Below, piece by piece: positions 1 to 6,651 of a stretch of 8,238 nucleotides of DNA. Position numbers and translations under genes: made by a program. Every line of letters begins with the position of its first letter. The stretch's first letter is position 1. The notes under the pieces were generated by a model. The model made no database searches and was not told the DNA's origin. It was given only the letters and a program-made list of their open reading frames with translations. Source of the DNA: Candidatus Bipolaricaulota bacterium (GTDB lineage Bacteria > Bipolaricaulota > Bipolaricaulia > UBA7950 > UBA9294). The stretch is taken from positions 777,330 through 785,567 of the forward strand of contig CP070725.1 in NCBI GenBank assembly GCA_020350845.1. The letters run 5' to 3'.

Positions 1-692
1 CGAGGCCTGTCAGCCTGTGCCCACAGCTCCGCCACCGCATCGGGCGGGGTGCGTGTGAGTCGTCCCCCGCGCAACGGCTCCATGATGACGACGGCAAGCC
101 CCTTGCCCGCGGCGTAGCGCAGACCCTCCGTGCCCGCCTGAAAGGCGATGTCCATGTAGTTGTACATGATCTGACAGAACGTCCAGTCATGGGCGTCGAC
201 GATCGTTTTGAAGGTCTCTAGTTCATCGTGGAAGGAGAAGCCGAGGTGCCCGATGCGCCCGTCAGCGATGGCACGCTCGGACCATGCCTGCACGCCGAGA
301 TCGCGCAGCTTCTGCCAGTGGGTCTTGTTGAGCGCGTGAAGGAGATAGAAGTCGATGTGCTCCGTCTGCAGCCTCTTGAGCTGTTCGCCGAGGTAGTGAT
401 CGAAGTCGGCGGGCTTCTCGATCAGCCATGACGGCATCTTCGTCGCCAGCCGGACCCGGTCACGATAGCCGTCCTGGAGACACCGTCCGGCGAACGGCTC
501 GCTCTCTCCACCGTGATACGGCCACGCGGTGTCGATGTAGTTGACACCGGCATCGATCGCGGTCCGGACCATCCTTGTGGCCAGCGGTTCATCGATTCGG
601 GACGAGTCCCCACCGATCGTCGGCAGCCGCATGAGGCCGAATCCGAGCGCCGACGGCTTCCACTCCAACGTGCCGAAGGTTCGATAGCGCAT
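1..692 (-). CDS. Aldo/keto reductase, COG1453-like (partial, C-terminus off window)
   Basis: NAD(P)H-dependent oxidoreductase of the aldo/keto reductase superfamily; the substrate cannot be told. The frame stays open from the ATG at 692 to the left edge, giving 230 residues of a TIM barrel. It opens MRYRTFGTLEWKPSALGFG. The canonical tetrad is in place: Asp54 and Tyr59 (in NYIDTAWPYHGGES), Lys85 (RLATKMP) and His119 (DFYLLHALN). The later stretch FSFHDELETFKTIVDAHDW followed by CQIMYNYMD is typical of the COG1453 subgroup. Members of that group run to about 370-390 residues and usually end in a 4Fe-4S ferredoxin-like domain, which here would lie outside the window. A purine-rich GGAAGGGGGA just upstream of the ATG supports this start. 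It is oriented like the exosortase operon but separated from it by 288 bases and hairpins, so it is probably a separate unit. Family membership is near certain; the subgroup is likely. Confidence 0.93.
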   Translation of the reverse strand, partial: MRYRTFGTLEWKPSALGFGLMRLPTIGGDSSRIDEPLATRMVRTAIDAGVNYIDTAWPYHGGESEPFAGRCLQDGYRDRVRLATKMPSWLIEKPADFDHYLGEQLKRLQTEHIDFYLLHALNKTHWQKLRDLGVQAWSERAIADGRIGHLGFSFHDELETFKTIVDAHDWTFCQIMYNYMDIAFQAGTEGLRYAAGKGLAVVIMEPLRGGRLTRTPPDAVAELWAQADRP

Positions 693-839
693 GCTCCCCC
701 TTCCTTCCCTTGAGGGTAGCGCGTTCCGGTCGCCGCGCAACGCACAACGCCATCGACCGTCGCCCGGGAAGTCTCACGACGCCTGACGTTGTCGGGAGTC
801 CGATCGCTGATGTTGGCGCATGCTGCTTCGCGGGCTCGG

Positions 840-880
840 AAAAGGAGTGCCCTTGCCCGGGGAGGTCACCGGGCAAGGGC
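840..880 (-). terminator. Strong hairpin, second of two tandem terminator candidates
   Basis: A perfect 12-bp inverted repeat, GCCCTTGCCCGG (849-860) against 869-880, encloses an 8-nt loop. Read on the minus strand, the stem is followed after a few bases by TTTT (843-840). It lies about 100 bases past the stop of the repeat-protein gene and upstream of the aldo/keto reductase gene. No plus-strand gene ends here and the plus-strand side has no T tract, so a minus-strand terminator for the exosortase operon is the best reading. The U tract is short and offset, so termination efficiency is uncertain. Confidence 0.55.
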
Positions 881-887
881 GATTGCC

Positions 888-908
888 AAGAAAACGAGCT
901 TGAGCTCG
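888..908 (-). terminator. Compact rho-independent terminator candidate, first of two
   Basis: On the minus strand CGAGC-TCAA-GCTCG forms a 5-bp stem with a tetraloop, extendable by one G-U pair. It is followed immediately by TTTTCTT (894-888). It sits 72 bases after the TAG of the 1045-residue gene. The stem is short but GC-rich and the U tract is well placed. With the stronger hairpin only 8 bases further on, this looks like a tandem terminator ending the four-gene operon. Confidence 0.5.
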
Positions 909-980
909 CATCTCTTCGCCTTCACACGAGGAAGGCTTGGGCGGCCAGGTGGAGGTGGAGGACCCGACCGCCCATCCCCA

Positions 981-3900
981 CTAGTACCTCACCAACACAT
1001 CCTTCTCCGTGTAGCTTCGTTCCTCGTCGGCGGCAGTGACTACGTACACGTAGGCTCCCTTGCCGACGGGCTCACCGTCGAGATTCCGCCCGTCCCAGAC
1101 GAGATCCATGACGTACTCCGCCTGCTCGGTCCACAGGAGGCGGCGCCTCAGGTCGTAGACCGAGACACTGAACGTCGCCGGCACCCCCGTCCCTTCGAAG
1201 CCGAATCGCACTTCGTCCTGGAACGGATTGGGATCGACCACGAATCGCGTCAGTTCGAAGACCGAGCTGATGACGAGCACCGTCCCCGACGACTGGTCGA
1301 GCGGATCGGTGGGATCCGTGTAGGTCGCCGTCACCGTCTGGCCTGCGACGAGATCGAGCGGCAGGCCGAGCGCAAAGAACGTCCCCGCCGGCCCGTCGGG
1401 AGAGACCGTGATGTCGAATCGCTCCCCGTCGATCTCGAGAGCCTCGGCCAGTCGCGTCGCCGCGCCGTGGGACGGATCCACGACGCGCACGTTCACCGGA
1501 TCGGTATCCATGATCCTGTCGACCGGAGTCCCGTCGGCATCGACGAAGGCGACGCTCGACTGCGTCCCGGGGACGCTGCCGCCACCGCACGAGACCTTGA
1601 TCGAGATCCACGCGTTGTCCGAGTGGTTCGACGGATCCTGGTAGAACGCGATGATCGTGTCTCCGGGCAGCACGTCGAGCGTAGGAACGGCCTCGTACTG
1701 ACTGACGAGGTCGATGCACACCGTGCTCCGGAAGATCCCGGTGTCGACGCCCGTCTCCAGGAGATCGAACGCCGCCCATCGGCCGCTTCTCGGGTTGAAG
1801 ACGTAGAGCTTGGGGTGAGAGGTGTCCGCGGGCACGTCAGGAGCGAGCGTAGGGAGCGGCTCCAGGTCGAGCATGTAGTCGTAACCCAACAGATCGTTCA
1901 CCGGATGGGTGCGGGGCGCCGGTGCCGACGGATAGGAATCCGGCGCCGCGTTCACCGGGGCAAACGGGGTGTTCTGCCCACTGTCGTAGAGGCCGTCGAG
2001 GCCGTCCCAGTAGGCGTCGATCCGCTCGCGGCGGAAGGGATCCTCGTCCTGATCGGGGTCCTCGACCTCGACGAACACGCCACTGCTGTTCAAGTAACGG
2101 TCCACGCGGTTGCCCTCGCGATCGAGGAAGATCATCGACGCAACGCCGTCCGTCACGACCTGCGTGTCCCCGATCTCGGCAACGGCGAAGGAGATGTCGC
2201 CCTCTGCACGCGTCGCCTGGATCGTGGGCGGGAACTCCCCGTCGGGGGGGAGGATGACCGTGTCCCCGACGCTGGCTGTCGCTGCCGCGGTGTAGGCCAC
2301 GTCGTTGTAGCGTGCGTAGATCACATCCTCGTTGAACCCCTCGAGACGCCAGTTGTCGAGTTGCAGCTGGTAGCCACCGTGCGTCCCCGCCAGGCCGACG
2401 CCGAGCGCGTCCCACACCGTCGACAGCTCGACGCCCTGCTCGGAAAAGAAGACCGGAGAGTCGCTCGACGTCTCGTGCAGGATGAGCCATTCGGAGTCGT
2501 CGACCTCGTGAGGATCGCAGATGTGCACGATCACGGTCTCCGGACAGCAGGTGTCCACGTTGGCGTTCCGGTCCACAACCTCGACATAGACGGCGTCGCG
2601 TCCCAGCCAGAGGACGGACCGTGGCTCTCGGTCCGCGTCTGTGAACGTCGTCGTGCTCGTGCACAGGTCGTCACTGATCGAGGCGGTCCCGAGACTGAAG
2701 TCGTCCTGGTCGTTGGGATCCACGTAGTACGCCGCGAGCACGTCACCGACACGGAAGCTACGGAAGCCGAGGTCGCGGCGCAGGCTGTTGATGTGGAACT
2801 CGAACACGCCCGTGTTCGCCCCCGTCTCTTGGGCGTAGAACATGCACCGTGTGACGCCGGAGTCGCTCGCGGTGTCGAAGGTGGTCACGTTGGGAACGAC
2901 GACGATGTTGTTCGCGTTCGGATACTGGATGTAGTACGAGCCGATCTCGTTCGGCTGATCGCTTCCGTCGGCCGCGAGATCGACTTCCGGAAGGAAGATC
3001 CCGAGTCCGCTGTCATAGATGTTGAACCAGTCCATCGCCATCGGACCGACGGTCGCCGGGATGTTCGTGTCAACGACACCCCCGTAGCGCTTGAGCATGC
3101 AGAAGTTGTTCGCACTCCTCGTCCGCGTTTCGGGTGGCGGATTGTCGACGGGGTTCCACGCGCCGGGGTTGACGATGACGAAGACCGGCACGTACTCGAC
3201 CGCGTTGCAGTTCAGGTTCTCGTCGTCGTCGGTAATGGTGATCGAGGCGGACTCGTTGCCGTCTCGATAGACCTCGCGGCTCCAGGACAGCGATGACCGC
3301 GAGTCGGTGATTTTCGCGAGGGCGATCGCGATGTCCGAGTCGTCGTTCTGATCCTGGTAGAGCCCCATGATCGTGTCCATGTTCTCCAGCCGCCCGAGGG
3401 TGTAGTCCGTCTGGAACTCGGCGACTGCGGGGATGTCCCCGGGAAGGAAGGCGGCCCCCGGCGGCACGTGCGTCGCAGGGAGTGTCGAGTCCACGAACTC
3501 GTACCAGAACGCAGGGGGCGCTGCGGCGAAGAACGGGCTGACCCAGACGCGATCGTCACCGAAGCCGTCGCGCGGGATGAGATCCGAGTACAGGTAGCCT
3601 CCCCACTGGAAGTCGGTGGGGACAACGGCCGCTCCCGGCGAGCCGCCGTACGGGCCGGTGATGTGCGCATGAAGCCGAGGATTGGAGGAGAAGCTGACCC
3701 GACTCCCGAACTGGAACGGTCGCTTGCTGGCGAACAGCCCTGTCTTCGCACCGGTCTCCTCGAGGTAGTCGTACGCAAGCGAGCCCGCATCGTTCCCCGG
3801 GAAGTGGCCGCGGTGCGGCGGATCCGAGCTCGGCTCGCCACCATGGGGCACGCTGTCCCAGACGATGTACGCTCCAGTCTTCGCGTCGACGACCTTGATG

Positions 3901-4118
3901 TCGGTCCAGATCTTGTCGCGGACGTCGCAATCGATGTCCTCATCCGGGTCGTAGACCACCAACCAGAGCTCACTTCCCTCACGGATCTCGGTGACCCGTT
4001 GCTCCCCGTTCCTGTCCGCGGAGAAGTACATCTCCGCGTCGGTCGCCGAGACCGTCACCCACGCCGCGAGCACGAGGGCGACCGTGGCGATCATCGCAAC
4101 TGCTCGATGCCCCCTCAT
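981..4118 (-). CDS. Large secreted repeat protein with FlgD-like C-terminal domain
   Basis: A 1045-residue exported protein of unknown function. It begins with a signal peptide (basic RGHR, hydrophobic core about residues 9-23, likely cleavage near Ala25 or Ala28). The body, about residues 46-950, is built from five diverged beta-rich modules. Each has up to three landmarks: a D-x-D/N-x-D/N loop, an ETGxxTGxF motif and a YxDPxDxxD motif. Residues 955-1045 form a FlgD-Ig / type A sorting-like domain (VVDPNPF, VSVYDLRRRLLW, VWDGRNLDGEPVGKGAYVYV). Such domains end many secreted proteins in FCB and other candidate phyla. No IPTL-CTERM and no C-terminal membrane helix is present, so it is not an obvious substrate of the exosortase two genes upstream. 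The ATG at 4118 follows the preceding TAA by 12 bases, and the ribosome binding site AAGGAAG overlaps that stop, so translation is probably coupled. A structural or calcium-binding surface role is inference only. Confidence 0.92.
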   Translation of the reverse strand: MRGHRAVAMIATVALVLAAWVTVSATDAEMYFSADRNGEQRVTEIREGSELWLVVYDPDEDIDCDVRDKIWTDIKVVDAKTGAYIVWDSVPHGGEPSSDPPHRGHFPGNDAGSLAYDYLEETGAKTGLFASKRPFQFGSRVSFSSNPRLHAHITGPYGGSPGAAVVPTDFQWGGYLYSDLIPRDGFGDDRVWVSPFFAAAPPAFWYEFVDSTLPATHVPPGAAFLPGDIPAVAEFQTDYTLGRLENMDTIMGLYQDQNDDSDIAIALAKITDSRSSLSWSREVYRDGNESASITITDDDENLNCNAVEYVPVFVIVNPGAWNPVDNPPPETRTRSANNFCMLKRYGGVVDTNIPATVGPMAMDWFNIYDSGLGIFLPEVDLAADGSDQPNEIGSYYIQYPNANNIVVVPNVTTFDTASDSGVTRCMFYAQETGANTGVFEFHINSLRRDLGFRSFRVGDVLAAYYVDPNDQDDFSLGTASISDDLCTSTTTFTDADREPRSVLWLGRDAVYVEVVDRNANVDTCCPETVIVHICDPHEVDDSEWLILHETSSDSPVFFSEQGVELSTVWDALGVGLAGTHGGYQLQLDNWRLEGFNEDVIYARYNDVAYTAAATASVGDTVILPPDGEFPPTIQATRAEGDISFAVAEIGDTQVVTDGVASMIFLDREGNRVDRYLNSSGVFVEVEDPDQDEDPFRRERIDAYWDGLDGLYDSGQNTPFAPVNAAPDSYPSAPAPRTHPVNDLLGYDYMLDLEPLPTLAPDVPADTSHPKLYVFNPRSGRWAAFDLLETGVDTGIFRSTVCIDLVSQYEAVPTLDVLPGDTIIAFYQDPSNHSDNAWISIKVSCGGGSVPGTQSSVAFVDADGTPVDRIMDTDPVNVRVVDPSHGAATRLAEALEIDGERFDITVSPDGPAGTFFALGLPLDLVAGQTVTATYTDPTDPLDQSSGTVLVISSVFELTRFVVDPNPFQDEVRFGFEGTGVPATFSVSVYDLRRRLLWTEQAEYVMDLVWDGRNLDGEPVGKGAYVYVVTAADEERSYTEKDVLVRY
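1269..3983 (-). repeat. Five diverged protein modules within the large secreted protein
   Basis: Protein-level repeats, residues about 46-950. Acidic loops: DPDEDIDCD (57-65), DDDENLNCN (297-305), DRNANVDTC (516-524), DPDQDEDPF (687-695) and a decayed DPSHGAATR (881-889). Second landmark: ETGAKTGLF (121-129), ETGANTGVF (431-439), ETSSDSPVF (549-557), ETGVDTGIF (788-796) and a remnant DGPAGTFF (908-915). Third landmark: YQDQNDDSD (254), YVDPNDQDD (465), a degenerate YNDVAY (604), YQDPSNHSD (826) and YTDPTDPLD (933). Loop spacing is 240, 219, 171 and 194 residues, so modules vary in insert length. The loops resemble calcium-binding acidic loops; that role is inferred. Confidence 0.75.
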
Positions 4119-4130
4119 AGTTCCACTTCC

Positions 4131-4736
4131 TTACACGCCCGCAGCATGGGCCGGCGTTCCTGCCAAGCCCACGGCAGGTCGACTTCTGCGCCACGCACGC
4201 AGCGCGAGCGCGGCCCAGATCACCAGCGCCCCAGCTTCCCAGAGGATGCGGAGCGACACCTGTGCCCACTGACAGACCCCCGCCGCCATCGGCCCCACGA
4301 CGTCGAGCCCGTACGCCACGTAGAGCAGGCGTACGGCGCCGACGAGGAAGACGATGTGGGTCGTGGACAGAAGGGCAACACCGAAGCCAAGCAACCGAAG
4401 GCGCCTCCAGGGCCGGAGCCCGGGGGTCGCGAGGAGCAGCGCAAGAAGGGGCACGAAGCCCACGTACACGTAGAGATCGAAGCTCATGAACGGCTTGACG
4501 TCCCCGCTCCGGGCTTCACGAAGAATCCAAAGCGCGCCTTGCTCCGCCCTCACGATCGTGACATCGGGCGACTCGATCAGGGCGAACGCAGCCCCCGCGG
4601 TGACGGCCACGAACCGGTTGTAGAGCGGCGCCGCGAACGACCACAGGAGGGCGATCACGGCCACCGATAGCAGCAGCCGCACGGCGAAGCGCCGCAGCGT
4701 CACCACGCGTCGGTCACGACTTCCGGATCGAGCCAT
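4131..4736 (-). CDS. Putative exosortase H-associated integral membrane protein
   Basis: A 201-residue protein with about four hydrophobic helices (about residues 19-38, 85-104, 113-135 and 160-180), a basic N-terminus (RSGSRDRR) and a loop of about 45 residues after the first helix. I recognise no catalytic motif. Its position directly after the exosortase gene, its length and its helix layout match the small membrane proteins known to be co-encoded with XrtH; the assignment rests mainly on context. The ATG at 4736 overlaps the end of the exosortase gene by 23 bases. It is preceded by GGAGAAGG (4743-4750) with a 6-base spacer, which supports this start and suggests the two proteins are made together. 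It probably acts with the exosortase in the inner membrane. An unrelated membrane protein that happens to lie in the operon is the alternative. Confidence 0.65.
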   Translation of the reverse strand: MARSGSRDRRVVTLRRFAVRLLLSVAVIALLWSFAAPLYNRFVAVTAGAAFALIESPDVTIVRAEQGALWILREARSGDVKPFMSFDLYVYVGFVPLLALLLATPGLRPWRRLRLLGFGVALLSTTHIVFLVGAVRLLYVAYGLDVVGPMAAGVCQWAQVSLRILWEAGALVIWAALALRAWRRSRPAVGLAGTPAHAAGV

Positions 4737-5244
4737 GGGCCACCTTCTCCACCCACAACAGCCATAGGAGCAGCGCCGATACGATGAGCAACGACTGCAG
4801 AACCAGAAGATGCGTCACATCCACGTGCTGCGGCAGGAACACCCCCACGAAGAACAGGCAGACAAGCCGCAGGACGTTGAGCATGTACAGCCCGGCCACG
4901 CCGATGCCTAGCCCGGCGAGCTTCGCCCACCACCGCGCGGGGTAGGTGAGCACGGCCGCGGAGAAGACCGCCATGAGGAAGAGACCGGTGCACGCGGTGA
5001 CCACGGAGATGCTGAACCGTTCGGAGGCGACCGTGTGGCCTCCCCGCACGCTCGTCCCTTGGCCGACGGCATTGAGGACCACGCTCGTGCTTCGGGCGAC
5101 CGCTCCGCGGATCCACCCGAGTGCGCTCTCGGAGTTCGTAATCCACGTGACGGCGCCCCCGAGCACGAGGAGGAGCACGACGAACAGCAAGGCACGCCCG
5201 AGCGTGGGGCGCAGGCGGCCGAGGATCCTTTTCGCGGCGTTCAC
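4714..5244 (-). CDS. xrtH: Exosortase, XrtH type (IPTLxxWG-CTERM-specific)
   Basis: An inner-membrane cysteine transpeptidase/protease of the exosortase/archaeosortase family, expected to cut C-terminal sorting signals after export. The product has 176 residues, the usual size for compact XrtH. It has several hydrophobic helices (about 17-34, 84-100, 108-122, 123-137, 145-165). The family triad is present: Cys85 in VVTACTGLFL, Arg126 in MLNVLRLVCLFF and His145 in DVTHLLVLQ. I place the start at GTG 5244. It overlaps the TGA of the upstream substrate gene as GTGA and has GAGG (5254-5257) nine bases upstream. An in-frame ATG at 5349 would add 35 polar, arginine-rich residues wholly inside the substrate gene, which does not look like exosortase. 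The H-type assignment is supported by the IPTL-CTERM-like substrate next door and by size. The exosortase family call is firm, the subtype likely. Confidence 0.87.
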   Translation of the reverse strand: MNAAKRILGRLRPTLGRALLFVVLLLVLGGAVTWITNSESALGWIRGAVARSTSVVLNAVGQGTSVRGGHTVASERFSISVVTACTGLFLMAVFSAAVLTYPARWWAKLAGLGIGVAGLYMLNVLRLVCLFFVGVFLPQHVDVTHLLVLQSLLIVSALLLWLLWVEKVAHGSIRKS

Positions 5245-6332
5245 GATGTCTGGCCTCGTGCGTCCGCGATCCGGACCAAGCGACGTCGACGGATGAGCAT
5301 GAGCACGAACGCGCCCCCGAGGAGGATCCCGAACGTGATCATCCCCCACTCCGTGAGGGACGGCGCATCGATCGTTCCCGGGATCGCCGGCCCCGCCATT
5401 CCCATGCAGTCCCGGACCGCGATGATCGTCGGGTCGTCGGCTTCCGGCGTGGAGGGGTCGTCGGACGGCTCGTGCGCATCGTTCTCGCCGTCCTGATCAG
5501 GGTCCCAGGCGATGACCGCCTGGTTGGCGAGATCCGCCGGGACCGTCGTCGCCTCATCGATCACGACGTCAAACGTGATGACTGCCTGCTCTCCGGCGGC
5601 AAGTCCGCCCGACCAGTGAACCGTCCCCGTCCCCAGGTCGTAGGAGGCATTTCCCACGTCCGCATGCAGCGTTCCGACGACGTAGTTGAGCTGAGCAGGG
5701 AGCAGATCCTCGAGGGCGAGCGTCGGACCGTGGCTTCCGTCGCCGATGTTCTTGACCGTGATGCGGAACTGCAGGGTGTCCCCGACCTCGTGGCAGCCGG
5801 CGTTGATGTCGACGAACGTCTTGGTGACCTCGATCACCGGCGCAGCGATCACGGTGACGACGAAGCAGTACTCGTTGTCGCCCTCGTCGTATTCCGTGAC
5901 GACCTCCCCGCTGTCTGCCCACACGCAAAGATCGTGGGGACCCTCGGGGACGTCTCCGGTATCCCAGGTGAAGGTCAAGATGACATGCTCGCACCCGAGC
6001 AGGCTGGTGGTCTGGGTCTCGATCAGTGTCTCCGGCGAGATCCCGTCGAAGTAGAGCGACACGTCAAACGGACCGGTCTCACCACAGGTGAAGTTGTCCA
6101 CGGTCACCGTGACGGTGACGAGATCGCCTTGCATGACCACGGTGGGATCGACGAACTGCACCGCGGCCACGCCTCCGGAGAGGATCAACCCCGGTGCCGG
6201 GAACCACAGATCCGGAAGCTTCGTGCAAGGATCTTCCGCAAACGTCGTCGCGGAGAGAGCGATCGGGATCACCAGCACCAGGATCAGGCGTGCGATCTGC
6301 CACCCCGGTCTCCATCTTCGGTTTTGGTGCAT
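5241..6332 (-). CDS. Secreted CARDB-DUF11 protein with IPTL-CTERM-like sorting tail
   Basis: A 363-residue exported protein and the likely substrate of the adjacent exosortase. A signal peptide spans residues 1-32 (NRRWRPGWQIAR, then a hydrophobic core; probable cut at TFA/ED). Residues about 58-162 look like a CARDB domain (VVMQGDLVTVTVTVDN ... VVTEYDEGDNEYCFVVTV). It holds four cysteines (83, 114, 136, 156) that could form two disulfides. Residues about 166-278 are a DUF11-type domain (IEVTKTFVDINAGCHEVGDT ... VKNIGDGS ... AVITFDVVI). An acidic linker follows (about 278-301). The tail has DAPSLTEWG (322-330), a hydrophobic helix (331-347) and RRRR (348-351), the three-part layout of IPTL-CTERM signals. 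Unusually, 12 residues follow the arginines. The ATG at 6332 is preceded by AGGGGGTGGAGAG. It is first in the operon, and its TGA overlaps the exosortase GTG. Its biological role is unknown; surface adhesion or an envelope structural role is a guess. Confidence 0.9.
   Translation of the reverse strand: MHQNRRWRPGWQIARLILVLVIPIALSATTFAEDPCTKLPDLWFPAPGLILSGGVAAVQFVDPTVVMQGDLVTVTVTVDNFTCGETGPFDVSLYFDGISPETLIETQTTSLLGCEHVILTFTWDTGDVPEGPHDLCVWADSGEVVTEYDEGDNEYCFVVTVIAAPVIEVTKTFVDINAGCHEVGDTLQFRITVKNIGDGSHGPTLALEDLLPAQLNYVVGTLHADVGNASYDLGTGTVHWSGGLAAGEQAVITFDVVIDEATTVPADLANQAVIAWDPDQDGENDAHEPSDDPSTPEADDPTIIAVRDCMGMAGPAIPGTIDAPSLTEWGMITFGILLGGAFVLMLIRRRRLVRIADARGQTS
5254..5257 (-). promoter_or_regulatory. 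Ribosome binding site deciding the exosortase start
   Basis: GAGG on the minus strand lies 9 bases before the GTG at 5244-5242. It sits inside the last codons of the substrate gene. With the GTGA stop/start overlap, it supports a translationally coupled GTG start rather than the in-frame ATG 105 bases upstream. Confidence 0.6.
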
Positions 6333-6651
6333 CTCTCCACCCCCTGGGCGCTTCCCTTCCCGGCGAGCGCCTCGCGCTCACGGTGGGAATCGCCGATCAC
6401 TACGCTACTTATCGAGCGCCTCCGCCCACAGGACCGGCGCACGGCTCGAACGTCATGTCCATCACACTGGAGGAACGCGGCTGGTCGATTGAGGAGTGTG
6501 ATCCACGTCACGTCCGCGCGGGACCGCTGTCCCGGCGGGAGCGGCGGCAGCCAGCAACCTCGCGCCGCGGAACGGACGGCTTGCACGGCAGCGCCCTGAC
6601 TCGCTTTACTGGGCGCAACCACTGCACGGCATAGCGGGAGGTGACGGGCGC
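6333..6651. other. Divergent intergenic region, no gene seen
   Basis: 319 bases separate the exosortase operon (minus) from the BamE-like gene (plus), so promoters for both should lie here. I found no convincing sigma-70 pair. The best plus-strand candidate is TTGCAC (6581-6586) with TTTACT (6605-6610) at an 18-base spacing, which is weak. Short inverted repeats are present: ATCACACT (6461-6468) against AGTGTGAT (6495-6502), and CGGGAC (6519-6524) against GTCCCG (6529-6534). Small frames in the region lack ribosome binding sites and resemble no family I know. Confidence 0.6.
6636..6644 (+). promoter_or_regulatory. Strong ribosome binding site deciding the GTG start at 6652
   Basis: GGGAGGTGA lies 7 bases before the GTG at 6652-6654. 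This near-consensus Shine-Dalgarno sequence fixes the start of the small membrane-anchored protein in preference to the internal ATG 12 codons later. Confidence 0.75.

Larger units (their letters stand above)
693..980. other. Intergenic region between aldo/keto reductase and repeat-protein genes
   Basis: I see no gene here on either strand. The right two thirds carry the tandem minus-strand hairpins (840-908). A further 7-bp inverted repeat, TGGGCGG at 938-944 against 968-974, lies just past the stop codon, with a 23-nt loop and no U tract. The left third must hold the promoter of the aldo/keto reductase gene. I found no convincing -35/-10 pair there; TACCCT just upstream of the ribosome binding site is the nearest -10-like string and is weak. 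Confidence 0.6.

Noticed and set aside
789..3296. An 835-codon plus-strand open frame opposite the large repeat protein gene
   Set aside because: It is rich in Arg, Val, Asp and His with no domain or signal peptide I can recognise. It has the look of a frame opposite a GC-rich gene. The minus-strand protein has a signal peptide, repeats, a C-terminal domain and an operon context.
3468..4670. A 400-codon plus-strand open frame spanning the ends of the repeat-protein and membrane-protein genes
   Set aside because: Low-complexity Arg/Glu/His-rich product crossing two well-supported minus-strand genes; a shadow frame.
5244..6332. Reading the CARDB-DUF11 gene as a PEP-CTERM protein
   Set aside because: The tail has PSLTEWG rather than VPEP, and the adjacent enzyme is a compact exosortase of XrtH size, so IPTL-CTERM-like is the better fit.
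6461..6502. Inverted 8-mers ATCACACT / AGTGTGAT with 26 bases between, as an operator
   Set aside because: An 8-bp match at this distance is expected by chance fairly often in a region this size, and no regulator gene is nearby to support it.
6519..6534. 6-bp hairpin CGGGAC-CGCT-GTCCCG as a terminator
   Set aside because: No T tract on either side, and no gene ends nearby on either strand.
5472..6599. A 375-codon plus-strand open frame opposite the secreted CARDB-DUF11 gene
   Set aside because: No recognisable motif, and the opposite strand has a signal peptide, two domains and a sorting tail.
6455..6634. Short plus-strand frame starting MSITLEERGWSIEE in the divergent intergenic region
   Set aside because: No ribosome binding site upstream, the later part is Arg-rich and low in complexity, and I recognise no family. 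The start looks protein-like but that is not enough to call it.
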